A DNA stretch of 55,372 nt from Bradyrhizobium uaiense (GTDB taxonomy: Bacteria > Pseudomonadota > Alphaproteobacteria > Rhizobiales > Xanthobacteraceae): assembly GCF_010811875.1 (NCBI RefSeq), contig NZ_VKHP01000025.1, forward strand, positions 1 through 55,372. The letters are read 5' to 3'. Below, piece after piece: positions 17,500-26,933 of the stretch (position 1 is the stretch's first letter; each line of letters opens with the position of its first letter). A program made the position numbers and the translations under genes. The notes beneath the pieces were generated by a model that saw only the letters and a program-made list of their open reading frames with translations, was not told the DNA's origin and made no database searches.

Positions 17500-17829
17500 T
17501 CAGTGGGTGGACTTCTTCGCCTTGTGCGATTTGTGGACCTTCCGCTTGGCTGCGACCGGCTGCCGCTCCTGGCGCTCGCTCGCCTCGCGCGGCTCGGGAC
17601 CGGCGCGGAAGAACGCGCGGCAGGCCGGCGACAACTGCGCCCTGTTCCTGATCATGCAGGCCGTGATGCGATCGACGTCGGGAATCTCGGGACCACAGAG
17701 CCGGAATGCATCCGGCGTACAGGCCTGCTGCTGGTCCGGCGTGTAGGCCTCGCCTCGGCCCGGCAGCAGCAACGCTGCGAGCCCAAGCATCAACGCAAAC
17801 GAAAAACTCCTAGAACCGGCGGTCCCCAT
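17500..17829 (-). CDS. Small secreted Cys-containing protein (109 aa)
   Basis: The signal peptide MGTAGSRSFSFALMLGLAAL then LLPGRGEA is followed by YTPDQQQACTPDAFRLCGPEIPDVDRITACMIRNRAQLSPACRAFF, with four Cys in a pattern seen in short periplasmic rhizobial proteins. The tail is Lys/His-rich (KRKVHKSHKAKKSTH). An ATG 12 bp further upstream is possible. The function is unknown. Confidence 0.75.
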   Translation of the reverse strand: MGTAGSRSFSFALMLGLAALLLPGRGEAYTPDQQQACTPDAFRLCGPEIPDVDRITACMIRNRAQLSPACRAFFRAGPEPREASERQERQPVAAKRKVHKSHKAKKSTH

Positions 17830-18000
17830 GCGTCCCCCCAAGGTGGCACTAAGGTGTCGTTAAGGCGTCGTTTCGCGGAGTGTGGGTGATGCGACGAGGA
17901 AGTGCAAGCCGGCGAGATGACACGCTGGCGGCGATCAGCGGACGGCAAGCGATCCTGCGATGGCCCGATCCTGCGATGTCGCGGTGGGCGATCTTGTGGA

Positions 18001-18017
18001 TGGTACAGTTGGGTGGG
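18001..18017 (+). repeat. Left attachment site (attL-like direct repeat)
   Basis: Exact 17-bp copy of 34961-34977. Beyond the core the similarity continues weakly (GGGAGCCGCGAACCGCC against GGGCTCGAACCACC). It lies in a 455-bp gene-free gap (17842-18296) in which I see nothing else. Confidence 0.78.
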
Positions 18018-18296
18018 AGCCGCGAACCGCCCCCCTCATCCTTGATAAACCAAGCGAATTTACGCCGATGCCAGCTCTCTTTGTATTGATATTTTGTATT
18101 TTATCAAGCTGGGCTCACCGGCCATTGATCAGTGCAGGAGGTGGAAAGGTGTTCGCTTCCGTGAACCACGCAAGTTGAATGCCCGGCGTCTTGATCTGAG
18201 GAGTAGACGTTTAAGGACCGGAGTTGAATGGCGACGTTCAAAACTGCGAACGCTGTTTCCCTCGCCCTAGACAAGCGCCCCACCGCCCTCAACCCA

Positions 18297-19358
18297 TCAG
18301 AAACTACTACTTTCGCTTCTCTCCAATGCACGAAGGAAACGCGAGACTGCCGTCGTGTTCTCCTCATTCGGGGGTCCATCGAGTAAGTCCAGCGCCCTCT
18401 CCTTTAGGGCGTTCAAATCGATCAGCCTCTCGAAGCTACGGCTGACACGCTCGTAGTTTCCTGCCGAAGAGACGACGGGGCTAATGCTGGCATCGAGGAC
18501 CCTCTTCAATGTCGTGGGGTCTTGGACTGACTTCTGCAAGAATTCCCTGACCTCCTCTTCATGATTGGCTCCCCACCAAAACCAAAGCAACTGAACTGGC
18601 GAAATCTGATCCCAAAACCGTCCAGAGAGAGCCAACTGACGAACCATCACAACCAACTGGTCACGCAATTCTTCCGTGCGCGCGCCAAAGAATGGAACAT
18701 CTTTCGTCCGAGATCCATCAGGATTGATATCGCCAGCAGCAGATCTGAAGAAGCCCGCAAATACCGAAAGGTCTTCCAGCTGGGCGAGCCTTTCCACGAT
18801 CAACAAGTACCGTTCTTCGGGCGAAAGCGGACGTAGAACTTGGAAGAGCAGTCGGTCAAAAATCAGAAGACCATCATCAGAGAGTAGGTCCCAAGGCTTT
18901 CTTTCCCGATGAAGAATGTACATCGGACTTACCTTCATCAACCTGTAGAACCACTCCGAGCTAAACGCTCCCCGCTCGCTAAGCGCTGCCGTCAAGAATT
19001 CCAAGAACTGGCGGCGTAACCGTGCGTTGTCCTTCTCATCGTATTTTTCCACGCGCGCCTCTACGGCATCTAGGGCGCGCTGGGGCCCGAGCTTGAACAG
19101 CCCCTCTAACTCAGAGCGGCTCCAAGAAATCGGGACCGGATCCAAACGAAAGTAGGTTGAAGCAAACTCCTGCTGAGAAATACGCCGCTGTCTCTTGAGT
19201 GCATATGCATTACCTTGTTCGCTGGATATGTAGGTTTCCAGCACCTGGTCGGCCTTGGGAAAGAGCATAGCGAGGATGTTGCGCGCTCCCTCAGGACTTT
19301 TTGCAGCCTCGGTGAGCTCCTTCAATGAGGCCGCAAGTTCTTTATTTTCTTCCGCCAT
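18297..19358 (-). CDS. C-terminal half of a split KAP P-loop NTPase (353 aa)
   Basis: The segment SPEGARNILAMLFPKADQVL followed by RRISQQEFASTYFRLDPVPI matches the helical region that normally follows the ATPase core inside a single KAP polypeptide (...LFP...RRI....F..YF). Here it is a separate gene. Its ATG overlaps the stop of the upstream gene by one base (TGATG at 19360-19356), so it is translationally coupled. It has no P-loop of its own. Either the two chains assemble into one NTPase, or an ancestral fused gene was split by a mutation. Confidence 0.75.
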   Translation of the reverse strand: MAEENKELAASLKELTEAAKSPEGARNILAMLFPKADQVLETYISSEQGNAYALKRQRRISQQEFASTYFRLDPVPISWSRSELEGLFKLGPQRALDAVEARVEKYDEKDNARLRRQFLEFLTAALSERGAFSSEWFYRLMKVSPMYILHRERKPWDLLSDDGLLIFDRLLFQVLRPLSPEERYLLIVERLAQLEDLSVFAGFFRSAAGDINPDGSRTKDVPFFGARTEELRDQLVVMVRQLALSGRFWDQISPVQLLWFWWGANHEEEVREFLQKSVQDPTTLKRVLDASISPVVSSAGNYERVSRSFERLIDLNALKERALDLLDGPPNEENTTAVSRFLRALERSESSSF

Positions 19359-20647
19359 CAGCTCACCACCATATCAATATTTCGGCGCAACCAAGCGTAC
19401 ACCGAGGGCTCATACAGCTCCAAGACGGTCATCAGCGCCAAATCCACCCGGTCTGCGTGATCAGAGAGAGCTGCTAAGGCGACACTCAGAGAATTTACGA
19501 AGCGCCTGACATGCCTCGGTGTCGAGAGATAATGACGAAATACGGAATGCCAACTCCCGGTCAGCCGGCTCGCCTCTTCATCCGTGATACCTCTGAAAAG
19601 TACTTCCAGATCGGCGTCGAGCAGGTTGCTCAAATCTGCATCGTCCACGGGAGGAAGGTGTTTCGGGTATTGAACAATCTTCTCAAGGTAGGAGCGTCCA
19701 TCCAAACTCAGCGCCGATGAAATCAATTCCACAAGTTGCGCCTCGCTGTAGCTCAGAAAGTAGAGGACATTGGGAAGGTCTCCCAAGCTCTTTACAAGGG
19801 AGACCATTTCGAGAGCTTCGGCGGGAGTGAGCCGATCCAAATCATCGATGATGACGACGACCTTTTGGTTCGCTCGACTACGCAGGGAAGCCCTTAGTTG
19901 CTCGCGCGCGTCGTCTAAAGTCGGGCCAGAGATCATCGCACCTGCGACACCGCCCGTCCACGTTCCAAATGCCGACGCCACTTTGCCAACTGGAGTTGAG
20001 GTAAGGAGGTCGAGGCCAGACCCTACGACAGGCGCGAATTCAGAAAGGCGCTTGAGCACCTTGCCGAAGGATGCCGCCACTTCGTCCCCTAATTTCTCCT
20101 CAAGGCCACGCGCCAATTCGCTGAGAAGCGCTTGCGTTAGTTCCGCCTTTCCCGCAATCAGCCATGGTGAGAACCGGATCACGATATTCCGAGGAGCGGC
20201 CTCCACTTTCAGTTTCAACTCGAAGTACCGGTCAGCAATCTCGGCGTCCGAAGCAGATCCCAACCACCGTGTGAATTCCTGCTTCCTATTGATCTTCTCC
20301 CAGTATGTCAGGTTTTGATTGAGTGCCCCCATAGCGACGATACGGGGCTCAATCCGCTCGTAGACTTCGGACATCGCTTCAAGGTCTTCCAAACTCCTTC
20401 GCTGTGGCGAAGCATCATTTAAGACCAAACTCTCGCTCGCTCGCGACATCTCGATGTGTCGCAGATACCTAGCAATTAGCTCGATAACGCTAGTCTTTCC
20501 GGCGCCCCAATCCCCCAATAGCCCCATAACAAAGCCATCGGTGGACAAATCTAGATTGTCGATGGCCCTCGCCAACTCAAGAGCAAATCCGGATCGACCG
20601 AGAACATCTTGGCGCGGAGTTGAAATTGGACGGTCACTGTACAGCAT
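19358..20647 (-). CDS. KAP family P-loop NTPase, N-terminal half (429 aa)
   Basis: Walker A GDWGAGKTS is at residues 45-53, the KAP signature IRFSPWL at 157-163 and Walker B VVVIIDDLDRL at 263-273. Sensor-like YFLSYSEAQLVE and YLEKIVQYPKHLPP follow, then TPRHVRRFVNSL. A hydrophobic stretch at about 203-241 fits the membrane-dipping insert of some KAP proteins. KAP NTPases include F-plasmid PifA, a phage-exclusion protein, and occur in other defence loci. It ends after LELYEPSVYAWLRRNIDM, where the usual KAP C-terminal part is taken over by the next gene. Confidence 0.92.
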   Translation of the reverse strand: MLYSDRPISTPRQDVLGRSGFALELARAIDNLDLSTDGFVMGLLGDWGAGKTSVIELIARYLRHIEMSRASESLVLNDASPQRRSLEDLEAMSEVYERIEPRIVAMGALNQNLTYWEKINRKQEFTRWLGSASDAEIADRYFELKLKVEAAPRNIVIRFSPWLIAGKAELTQALLSELARGLEEKLGDEVAASFGKVLKRLSEFAPVVGSGLDLLTSTPVGKVASAFGTWTGGVAGAMISGPTLDDAREQLRASLRSRANQKVVVIIDDLDRLTPAEALEMVSLVKSLGDLPNVLYFLSYSEAQLVELISSALSLDGRSYLEKIVQYPKHLPPVDDADLSNLLDADLEVLFRGITDEEASRLTGSWHSVFRHYLSTPRHVRRFVNSLSVALAALSDHADRVDLALMTVLELYEPSVYAWLRRNIDMVVS

Positions 20648-20721
20648 AGAATTCCGCAGCTATTTCGTATCTGAATGGAAAATGAGATTTCGCGCTACCA
20701 AGCTCGTGGATGCATCCGCCT

Positions 20722-21513
20722 CTACTCGGGCCGCGGTTTGTGGCTCTTCCGGGCCCCGGTCGCCGCCATCTTACGCATTAATTCCTCGCGCAATTCAGAG
20801 ACTTCTTCTCGAAGGCTGATAGGGACGGAGCCTTCAAGGATCCTCAACCTCTCAACCCATCTTCCTCGCATCATGAGCAAGAACAGATGCTTCTCGCCGG
20901 TAGAGTTCAAAATCTCATCCTCGAGTGCTGCGAGCCTGTTTCTTATACTCTCGATTTCTTCGCCTTCCGGTACGCCGCTGACTAGGCGAGCTCCGATCAG
21001 TCGTGCTCCCCGCCTTGCCTTGACTACTCGGTCAGCCGCCACTTGCAACTCAACTAATAAAAAAGATAGCGCAGTTCGCAACTTGATGGTGGCCGTCTCG
21101 GGATAAGCGTCATCGCCATTGCTGTAGTTGATGGCTTTGATATGCGCGGTGATATGCTGATCCGAGAACGAGATAGGCTTCCATGTATGAGAAAACGCAT
21201 TCCTGATCTTTCTCATGCGTTCCAGATCTTCGTACTGATCTGTTGTTATTAGCCCGAGTGCCCAAGCCGCCTTTATACGCGACGACAGCGTGCCAAGGGG
21301 CGCATTAAATCCTTCTAACAGATCGTCTGCGGCTTGGTTTGGGAGCATGAATGACTTCAATAGCTCACCCAAACAATCTTCGGCGAAAGCTGCTAAAGAC
21401 AAAATCAAGCCGCGTTCGTCTAGGTGCTCTAACGCGCGCATAAGAGAATTAATGCCGCCAAACACTTGGTCCGCTTCCTCGGCAGACATTTCTGGCGTTT
21501 CGCCACTGCTCAT
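20722..21513 (-). CDS. MltR/HEPN-like helical protein (263 aa)
   Basis: The core AAFAEDCLGELLKSFMLPNQ and the following LSSRIKAAWALGLITTDQYEDLERMRKIRNAFSH resemble the MltR (mannitol operon repressor) family. The R-x-x-R-N-x-x-x-H element also recalls HEPN domains. The C-terminal third is a charged coiled coil ending REELMRKMAATGARKSHKP. The ATG at 21513 was chosen because the longer frame overlaps the TIR gene in an unlikely way. It lies between TIR and KAP genes in one operon. If HEPN-like, the RN...H could be an RNase site; this is inference. Confidence 0.68.
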   Translation of the reverse strand: MSSGETPEMSAEEADQVFGGINSLMRALEHLDERGLILSLAAFAEDCLGELLKSFMLPNQAADDLLEGFNAPLGTLSSRIKAAWALGLITTDQYEDLERMRKIRNAFSHTWKPISFSDQHITAHIKAINYSNGDDAYPETATIKLRTALSFLLVELQVAADRVVKARRGARLIGARLVSGVPEGEEIESIRNRLAALEDEILNSTGEKHLFLLMMRGRWVERLRILEGSVPISLREEVSELREELMRKMAATGARKSHKPRPE

Positions 21514-21577
21514 ATTCCAACTCTTGATCTGCAAAAGAACATCAGTGCGAAAGTGCGGCCGCGTAGTTTTGCGCAGC

Positions 21578-22585
21578 TCATAGTGGGGGACGTTCAACCT
21601 TGCCCCTGTTAGCCCGGGACAGAAGGTCCAAGAAAATTCGAAATAGGTGATCGCCCAATTTTTCGGCCGGAATGATAGTCTTGTTCGCTTCCCTCCACAC
21701 CAGCGACCGCGTCTCAGATACATCTACCCTCAGCTTGTGACGCTTGAGTTCGCGTGGGTGATGCATAATCCATCCGCGCTCTCCCGGCAGGAGCACTGAA
21801 CCAGAAAACTCCGATGCTCGCAGGTAACATTCATCACGTTCATAGTCCGAGACGCGATTGAAAATAGGCTGCTGGAACCCGATGCCCAAGCTCACGAAGC
21901 CGGATCGGAGGACGCAAGTCTTGTCTTGCGCTCCTGCACTAATTTCAAAGCCATGCTCGGCGTTCGCTATTTCTGCTAGCCGCACTACTTCTTCGAGTGC
22001 CGACCTTATCGATGCGTGCACGGTGCCTTCAATCCAGCGGCGATCCGACATCATGTTTTCTCGGTCAGCTAAGAAGGCCCTTTCTTGCTGAACGCGCCTC
22101 ATCTCGCTTGCTGCGTCGGCGGGCACCAACTTGCCGCCGTGCTCCTGCACGCGCGCTTTGATAACCCCGATCAGTCCCGCCATTCCATATGCCTCCATCC
22201 CGAACCGCACGTGGGTGTTAGGCACCCAGGATGGTGTGGCGCTCGTCTGATCGAGGTTCACGAACACTAGGCCGGACCAACCCTGCTTCAGGCAGCGCTC
22301 TCCGATTGCGGTCTCTTCTACGCCCGTCCACGGTGTCTTTCCCCATGGATCACGAAAAAGCACGACGACCACACGGCTGTCGAAGAACGGCTCTCGCATG
22401 CTTTGGAGGCCGTTGGTGCCTACAAGGTCTTCTTGGTTGTGGGGGAAGTAGAAGACGTTGAGCACTTCGCTTAAGTGGTCGTACAGATGTTTGGCGGTTG
22501 CCTCGTCCTTCGCGAGAAATGATATCGCGACGTCGTACTTAGGCTCTGTCCCAATGGTCGCTAATGCTGGTCCGATAACTGGCAT
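21578..22585 (-). CDS. TIR-domain protein (335 aa)
   Basis: An N-terminal TIR-like domain: KYDVAISFLAKDEATAKHLY (residues 16-35), FDSRVVVVLFRDPWGKTPWT (68-87) and the expected catalytic Glu in WTGVEETAI (E90 or E91). The remainder (about 190-335) is a beta-rich module containing VLRSGFVSLGIGFQQPIFNR that I do not recognise. Start at 22585 behind GAGGGA. TIR domains in bacterial defence cleave NAD+ on phage sensing; that activity here is inferred. Confidence 0.85.
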   Translation of the reverse strand: MPVIGPALATIGTEPKYDVAISFLAKDEATAKHLYDHLSEVLNVFYFPHNQEDLVGTNGLQSMREPFFDSRVVVVLFRDPWGKTPWTGVEETAIGERCLKQGWSGLVFVNLDQTSATPSWVPNTHVRFGMEAYGMAGLIGVIKARVQEHGGKLVPADAASEMRRVQQERAFLADRENMMSDRRWIEGTVHASIRSALEEVVRLAEIANAEHGFEISAGAQDKTCVLRSGFVSLGIGFQQPIFNRVSDYERDECYLRASEFSGSVLLPGERGWIMHHPRELKRHKLRVDVSETRSLVWREANKTIIPAEKLGDHLFRIFLDLLSRANRGKVERPPL

Positions 22586-22766
22586 GAGAAATTCCCTCAA
22601 TGAACAATTCAGGACAGGTGGAAAATGGCGGCGCATTTCAAGATAGAACATTGCGTCTCCGCCGAATTCGTGCATCTATTTCTCAAGTATTGCATACGAT
22701 GGCAGGCGCTCATGGCGCCGACGACAGACCGGTTCAACGCTTGAATGCGCCTATGCGCAGAGCCGG

Positions 22767-24752
22767 CTAACTGCCCCTCAGCGCCCATATGCCTGCCCCC
22801 TTTCCACTCGGCATTACGAACAAGTCTTCTTGGTCTTTGAACGAATCGGTTTCCCGACAGCTCTCTTCCAAGGTCCGCCGTACAATCGCTTCGAGCGACT
22901 GAGGCAACGAACGTCCTGCCGTCGCGCGGACCAAACGAACCTGCTCATAGATATTCTGAAGAGATGCTCGACCGCCTAAATTACGCAGAGCCGTACACAC
23001 GTCACCCCGCCAAGTTGTGTCAAACATCGTGGCCACGATGACTTCCGCCTCTGTATTGGGACCTTTTCGATCTTGAAGACGCCAGTGTTGCTCGAAGATC
23101 GATAGGAGTTCCTCCTGCCTCGCGGCAACTATCGTTGGGGTCCAACTGCTGTGTTGAAGAACTTGAGTGGTCAAGGGAAACGGCGAAACGCCGTTCCGGG
23201 TGAAATAAGCATCTTTTTTCTTCGAGAACTCGTAGTTGGATGCCGCACTATTTTTCTTACGGGTCAGCAATGCGAGATTACCCAAAGTATGCACGGTTAG
23301 CCTTGTTTGGGGCGTTGGAAACCAAACGAGCCAATCGCTACCCTCGGCTGGATTTTGTGGAAGAACGTGTTCAACGGAGACTGTCTCGTATTGATAGCTG
23401 GCACCTCCCCCAGAGACCAATGCGTCCAGCCTCAACAGCACGACCGTACGAGCGCGCGCCGATAACGATTCGTAAATTGGACCATTGAGGACGCCATAGG
23501 TCTCGAATTGCTCGGCGGGCGTTACTTGCAGGGCCGAGCTTGGAAGGAACAGGTTGGCGTCGCTCTCAACCTCTTGGGTGACGCGCGAGAAGCGCTCGAT
23601 CCGCTCGTTCACGCCTGCTTTCGTTATCAGTAAGCAATAAGCGAGCCTCTCCAGATCGCGAAAAAATGTGTCCATAAGCTCCGGCTGATTGCGCCGACGG
23701 ATCGCAAACGCGAGGGCGGGCGGGAGCCAGTCAGTGAACTCCAACCTCGTGAGCCATTTCAAATTTTCGTTGACGTGCTCAGCGTGAACCGGGCTTGCAT
23801 AGGTTGCGCCTGTTAGTTGTTCGTACATTTCAGCAGCTGGGAGCAACAAGTCATCGATGAATTGTTGAGGATTCATCTTGCTAAGAACATGATCTCGGAA
23901 CTCAACCAGCAACGTCCCTTGTGGCTTCGCCTTTCGATAGATCATTCTGATGTGACTGAAGAGTTCGTTGAAAGACTCCCGGCCAAGGTCTTCCTCCGTA
24001 TCCTCCCATTTCTTTGTGTATGCGTCGCGCTGGTTATTGGCGAATGCGCCAACGACCTCGGCCTTGAGAATATCGGTCGCGGACAGATCCAAGCCCCGCG
24101 TATTTAACACGGAGAAAATGCGATAGGCCGAGTTCAAATCAGGAGTCGCCACCACGACAAGGTAACAGCGAGTGACAATGAATTGAGCGAGTTGAAGGCG
24201 CTCCGATTCTGGAAGTGCCTTTAGCTTCTCGTCAAACAATCTGGCGTTGCTTCGGATATTTCTCTGGCTGTCATTCGAGCCATCGGACAACTCAAGCAAC
24301 TGAGAAAAACCATCTTCACGCTGCAGATACTTCTGAAAAAACTCCCTATCGCGCTCCCTTAGAGTAAGCCTGAATCGATCTTGGGTGCCGAGGATCTGGC
24401 TCCCCTTCTCGTATATCAGTTGCGTAATATCGGAAGCGTTGGCCTTCGAAACATTTGCCCTGATCGCTGCAAGCAGGATCGTGAGAGTCGTTAGACGCTG
24501 CTGCCCGTCAACTACATCGCCATTGGGTGACCCTTCATCCTTGATGAGAACGATACTTCCCAGAAAGTAGGGGGGCATCTCTTCAACAGCCAGTGGACGG
24601 GCGCGCATAAAGCCTAACAAGTCACCGATCAGCTCTCCAGCTTCCTCAGTCGTCCACGAATAGGGCCTCTGATACGGGGGAATTTGAAACACATATTCGT
24701 TGCAGAATATCCGCGAAATTGGCTGTTCGTGCGCCGCAAGCGTTTTGGACAT
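22767..24752 (-). CDS. DUF262/DUF1524 (GmrSD-type) nuclease (661 aa)
   Basis: DUF262 signatures are QIPPYQRPYSW (residues 23-33) and DGQQRLTTL (82-90). DUF1524 has the HNH-like SVEHVLPQNP (459-468) and HTLGNLALL...KKNSAASN (488-506). An extra C-terminal winged-helix-like part (about 575-661, ending GAGIWALRGS) is like tails found on other restriction enzymes. The family includes GmrSD and BrxU-like nucleases that cut modified phage DNA. It heads the minus-strand run; 181 bp separate it from the TIR gene, so it may have its own promoter or be first in the operon. Confidence 0.92.
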   Translation of the reverse strand: MSKTLAAHEQPISRIFCNEYVFQIPPYQRPYSWTTEEAGELIGDLLGFMRARPLAVEEMPPYFLGSIVLIKDEGSPNGDVVDGQQRLTTLTILLAAIRANVSKANASDITQLIYEKGSQILGTQDRFRLTLRERDREFFQKYLQREDGFSQLLELSDGSNDSQRNIRSNARLFDEKLKALPESERLQLAQFIVTRCYLVVVATPDLNSAYRIFSVLNTRGLDLSATDILKAEVVGAFANNQRDAYTKKWEDTEEDLGRESFNELFSHIRMIYRKAKPQGTLLVEFRDHVLSKMNPQQFIDDLLLPAAEMYEQLTGATYASPVHAEHVNENLKWLTRLEFTDWLPPALAFAIRRRNQPELMDTFFRDLERLAYCLLITKAGVNERIERFSRVTQEVESDANLFLPSSALQVTPAEQFETYGVLNGPIYESLSARARTVVLLRLDALVSGGGASYQYETVSVEHVLPQNPAEGSDWLVWFPTPQTRLTVHTLGNLALLTRKKNSAASNYEFSKKKDAYFTRNGVSPFPLTTQVLQHSSWTPTIVAARQEELLSIFEQHWRLQDRKGPNTEAEVIVATMFDTTWRGDVCTALRNLGGRASLQNIYEQVRLVRATAGRSLPQSLEAIVRRTLEESCRETDSFKDQEDLFVMPSGKGAGIWALRGS

Positions 24753-24920
24753 TTCTCTCCCTATGCCTTGACAAACCCGTTAGTCGTTGAGGTGAGGCTG
24801 CCCCATTTCACCACCTATGCGATAGCTATGCAAAATGGAATCGCAGGGATTCCAAATAGCAGCTTGTATAATATCTAAATGGACAATAAGATTTTACACA
24901 GATGACCTCTGGAGCCCAGT

Positions 24921-25595
24921 GTGACGACCAACCGCCCCTTGATCACCTACATTCGCGTATCGACTTCCCAGCAGGGACGCTCCGGTCTCGGCATCGAGGC
25001 CCAGCAGCACACGCTCCGACAATTCGCCCAAGCTGAGGGGTTCACCATCGAGCGTGAGTTCGTGGAGGTGGAGACTGGCAAAGGCTCCGATGCATTGGAC
25101 CGCCGTCCGCAGCTCAAGGCGGCATTGGCTGCCGCGAGGAAGCTAAGATGTGCCGTGGCGGTCGCGAAGCTGGACCGTCTCAGCCGCGACGTTCACTTCG
25201 TGAGCGGCCTTATGGCCCACAAGGTGCCTTTCCTGGTCGCCGAGTTGGGGCCGGACGTCGACCCCTTCGTGCTGCATCTGTTTGCAGCTCTCGCCGAGAA
25301 GGAGCGCGCGCTGATCTCGACGCGGACGCGGCAGGCGCTCGCCGCAGCCAAGGCTCGCGGGGTGCTCCTCGGTAACCCTAGGCTTCAAGCGGCCCGCAGG
25401 AGCGCGGTGGAGGCCGTGACCGTGGAAGCGGATAGGTTCGCAGCGAACGTGCTGCCCATCATCAGGGCGGCGCAGAAGGCGGGTGCAACGTCGCTGAGGG
25501 ACATTGCCGCGGCATTGAACGCCCGTGGCGTAGCGACAGCACGTGGTGGCCAATGGCACGCGAAGTCAGTCGCTAACGTCCTTGGGCGGGCATAG
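24921..25595 (+). CDS. Serine recombinase (resolvase/invertase family, 224 aa)
   Basis: N-terminal catalytic domain [20 protein letters not shown] with the catalytic Ser at residue 14, KLDRLSRD at about 79-86 and the family [11 protein letters not shown] helix (about 127-137). The C-terminal part ([26 protein letters not shown], here [16 protein letters not shown]) is the recombinase linker/HTH. GTG start behind GGAG. The size fits resolvase-type proteins. It is the first plus-strand gene in the element and may act within it. Confidence 0.92.
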   Translation: MTTNRPLITYIRVSTSQQGRSGLGIEAQQHTLRQFAQAEGFTIEREFVEVETGKGSDALDRRPQLKAALAAARKLRCAVAVAKLDRLSRDVHFVSGLMAHKVPFLVAELGPDVDPFVLHLFAALAEKERALISTRTRQALAAAKARGVLLGNPRLQAARRSAVEAVTVEADRFAANVLPIIRAAQKAGATSLRDIAAALNARGVATARGGQWHAKSVANVLGRA

Positions 25596-25606
25596 GAGTA
25601 GCGGCC

Positions 25607-25726
25607 ATGCACGTAGTCGATGGGGCGCTACTGACGTGTGTCGCAAGCCTCTTGGCGGTGCTCGGGCGACCGGGCTTCGCGACGGCAGGTTTCGGCGTCA
25701 GCATCTGGCTCGTCCTGCACGGCTAG
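25607..25726 (+). CDS. Small hydrophobic protein (39 aa)
   Basis: AGGAGTAGCGGCC precedes ATG, 11 bp after the recombinase stop. MHVVDGALLTCVASLLAVLG then RPGFATAGFGVSIWLVLHG contains two short hydrophobic segments. It is probably co-transcribed with the recombinase. No family is known to me. Confidence 0.42.
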   Translation: MHVVDGALLTCVASLLAVLGRPGFATAGFGVSIWLVLHG

Positions 25727-25800
25727 GACCTAGCAAGCACGGACGCGAACGGGTCCCATCTGCGCCCATGGGATCCTTTTGGACTTCGTGCGCGAAGCGG

Positions 25801-25850
25801 TTTCGAGTTCCTCGGCTTTAAGCGCCCGCCGCCGCCGAGGTTACGGCTGC
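25801..25850 (+). repeat. Degenerate motif, copy 1
   Basis: TTCGAGTTCCTCGGCTTTAA (25803-25822) then GCCGCCGCCGAGG. It matches copies 2 and 3 at most positions, with the GCCGCCGCCGA core intact. Confidence 0.4.
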
Positions 25851-26142
25851 GCTGCGCGTGCGGTAGCGACGCCGCATGCGCCCACGGCAATCAAGCTGAT
25901 GCTTGCGCGACCTTCAGGCCGAGTGCTCAGCAGCGCAATGGATTTGGGACGCGCAATGACACCCCAGCGTTCTTCACCCTCCTCGCGGTCGTTGCGGTCT
26001 CATTCGAGGCCCATATGGCCGCTGCAGTATTCGGCGCGGTCGCGTTCTGCTCGTGGGGCACGGCGGGTAGGTTCGTACATTGATTTCAACGGGTCCCCTA
26101 TCGTTCACCGGACCCTATTTTAAGCAGCACTACCACCCCGAC

Positions 26143-26196
26143 CTCAAACTGCTCGGCTTAAAGGGGTAGCCGCCGCCGAAGTGATAGCAGCAGAGT
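26143..26196 (+). repeat. Degenerate motif, copy 2
   Basis: AACTGCTCGGCTTAAAGG, then GCCGCCGCCGAAGTGATAGC and AGCA. It is closest to copy 3, with which it shares TAAAGG, GCCGCCGCCGAA and ATAGCAGCA. Confidence 0.5.
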
Positions 26197-26197
26197 G

Positions 26198-26779
26198 TTA
26201 CTTCGGAGTTTGGGCCCCCCAGAGAGCCCACCATCTGGGTTTCTCCTTCTCACTCATTTTGCGCTTCCATTCCATTTGCTTCCTCTGCGACTCATCCTCG
26301 TCGTCGCTCGTCCAAGTGACCCAATCCAACGCCAATGCATTTTCGCAGAATGTCCTCAGCTCATTAGGAGTGAAGTCTCCCTTCAATCGATTTGCCTTGT
26401 GCGAGATGACCCAGACATTTCCCTTCACATAGCCGCGGCGAGGGTCCTTGCGGTCGAGCGTGGGAGAGTCGTCGGTGTGTTGGCCAGAGCCGACTTTTAG
26501 AGGAACGCCGCGAAGCGGGCAGACCTCCGGAATTTCGAAATCCGACCAACCGATGCTGAACTCTAGTGAAGACTTTCTTGCCCGTTGTCTTGCACCGTAG
26601 ACAAGGCGGGTCTTTACTTCCCAAGAGCTATAGTTGCGTTCGCTGACCCAGAAATCAGAGCCATTCAACTTGGCGACCTTTTCCTCGACGTCCGAGCCGC
26701 TTTCCTGCCACGACTTAGCAATCTCGTAGTGCAGTTTGTGCAACAGCCGCCATCCCCGAGTCGTCTGGATGTAAAACAT
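26198..26779 (-). CDS. HNH-type endonuclease-like protein (193 aa)
   Basis: The core RLVYGARQRARKSSLEFSIG, then FEIPEVCPLRGVPLKVGSGQ, DDSPTLDRKDPRRGYVKGNV and WVISHKANRLKGD matches phage-type HNH/endonuclease VII-like proteins (C-P-x-x-G-x-P-L ... SPTLDR.DP..GYV.GNV.V.S..AN..K). It starts at MFYIQTTRGWRLL behind a G-rich site. An upstream open frame would overlap the divergent gene at 26934. It is probably a homing- or defence-type nuclease of the element. Confidence 0.82.
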   Translation of the reverse strand: MFYIQTTRGWRLLHKLHYEIAKSWQESGSDVEEKVAKLNGSDFWVSERNYSSWEVKTRLVYGARQRARKSSLEFSIGWSDFEIPEVCPLRGVPLKVGSGQHTDDSPTLDRKDPRRGYVKGNVWVISHKANRLKGDFTPNELRTFCENALALDWVTWTSDDEDESQRKQMEWKRKMSEKEKPRWWALWGAQTPK

Positions 26780-26933
26780 GGCCCGCGAGTCCCCCTGTCG
26801 CTGAGTGTTCCGCTTAGTGTAGCACACACGCACTTCATCGGCCGCCGCCAAGGTTATGCAGTAATTAGCGCTCCTGTCCTTGCTCGCGTGATGGTACCCT
26901 TTGTGGAAGCGGGAGAAGAACAGTGAGGGGGAG

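Larger units (their letters stand above)
25727..26197. other. Gene-free stretch with two degenerate motif copies
   Basis: No convincing gene in 471 bp. It holds two of three diverged copies of a sequence of about 55 bp (25801-25850 and 26143-26196). The third copy lies at 27942-27999. In one frame the copies read like FELFDLK...AAAE..AA, so they may be decayed coding ends. Confidence 0.5.
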
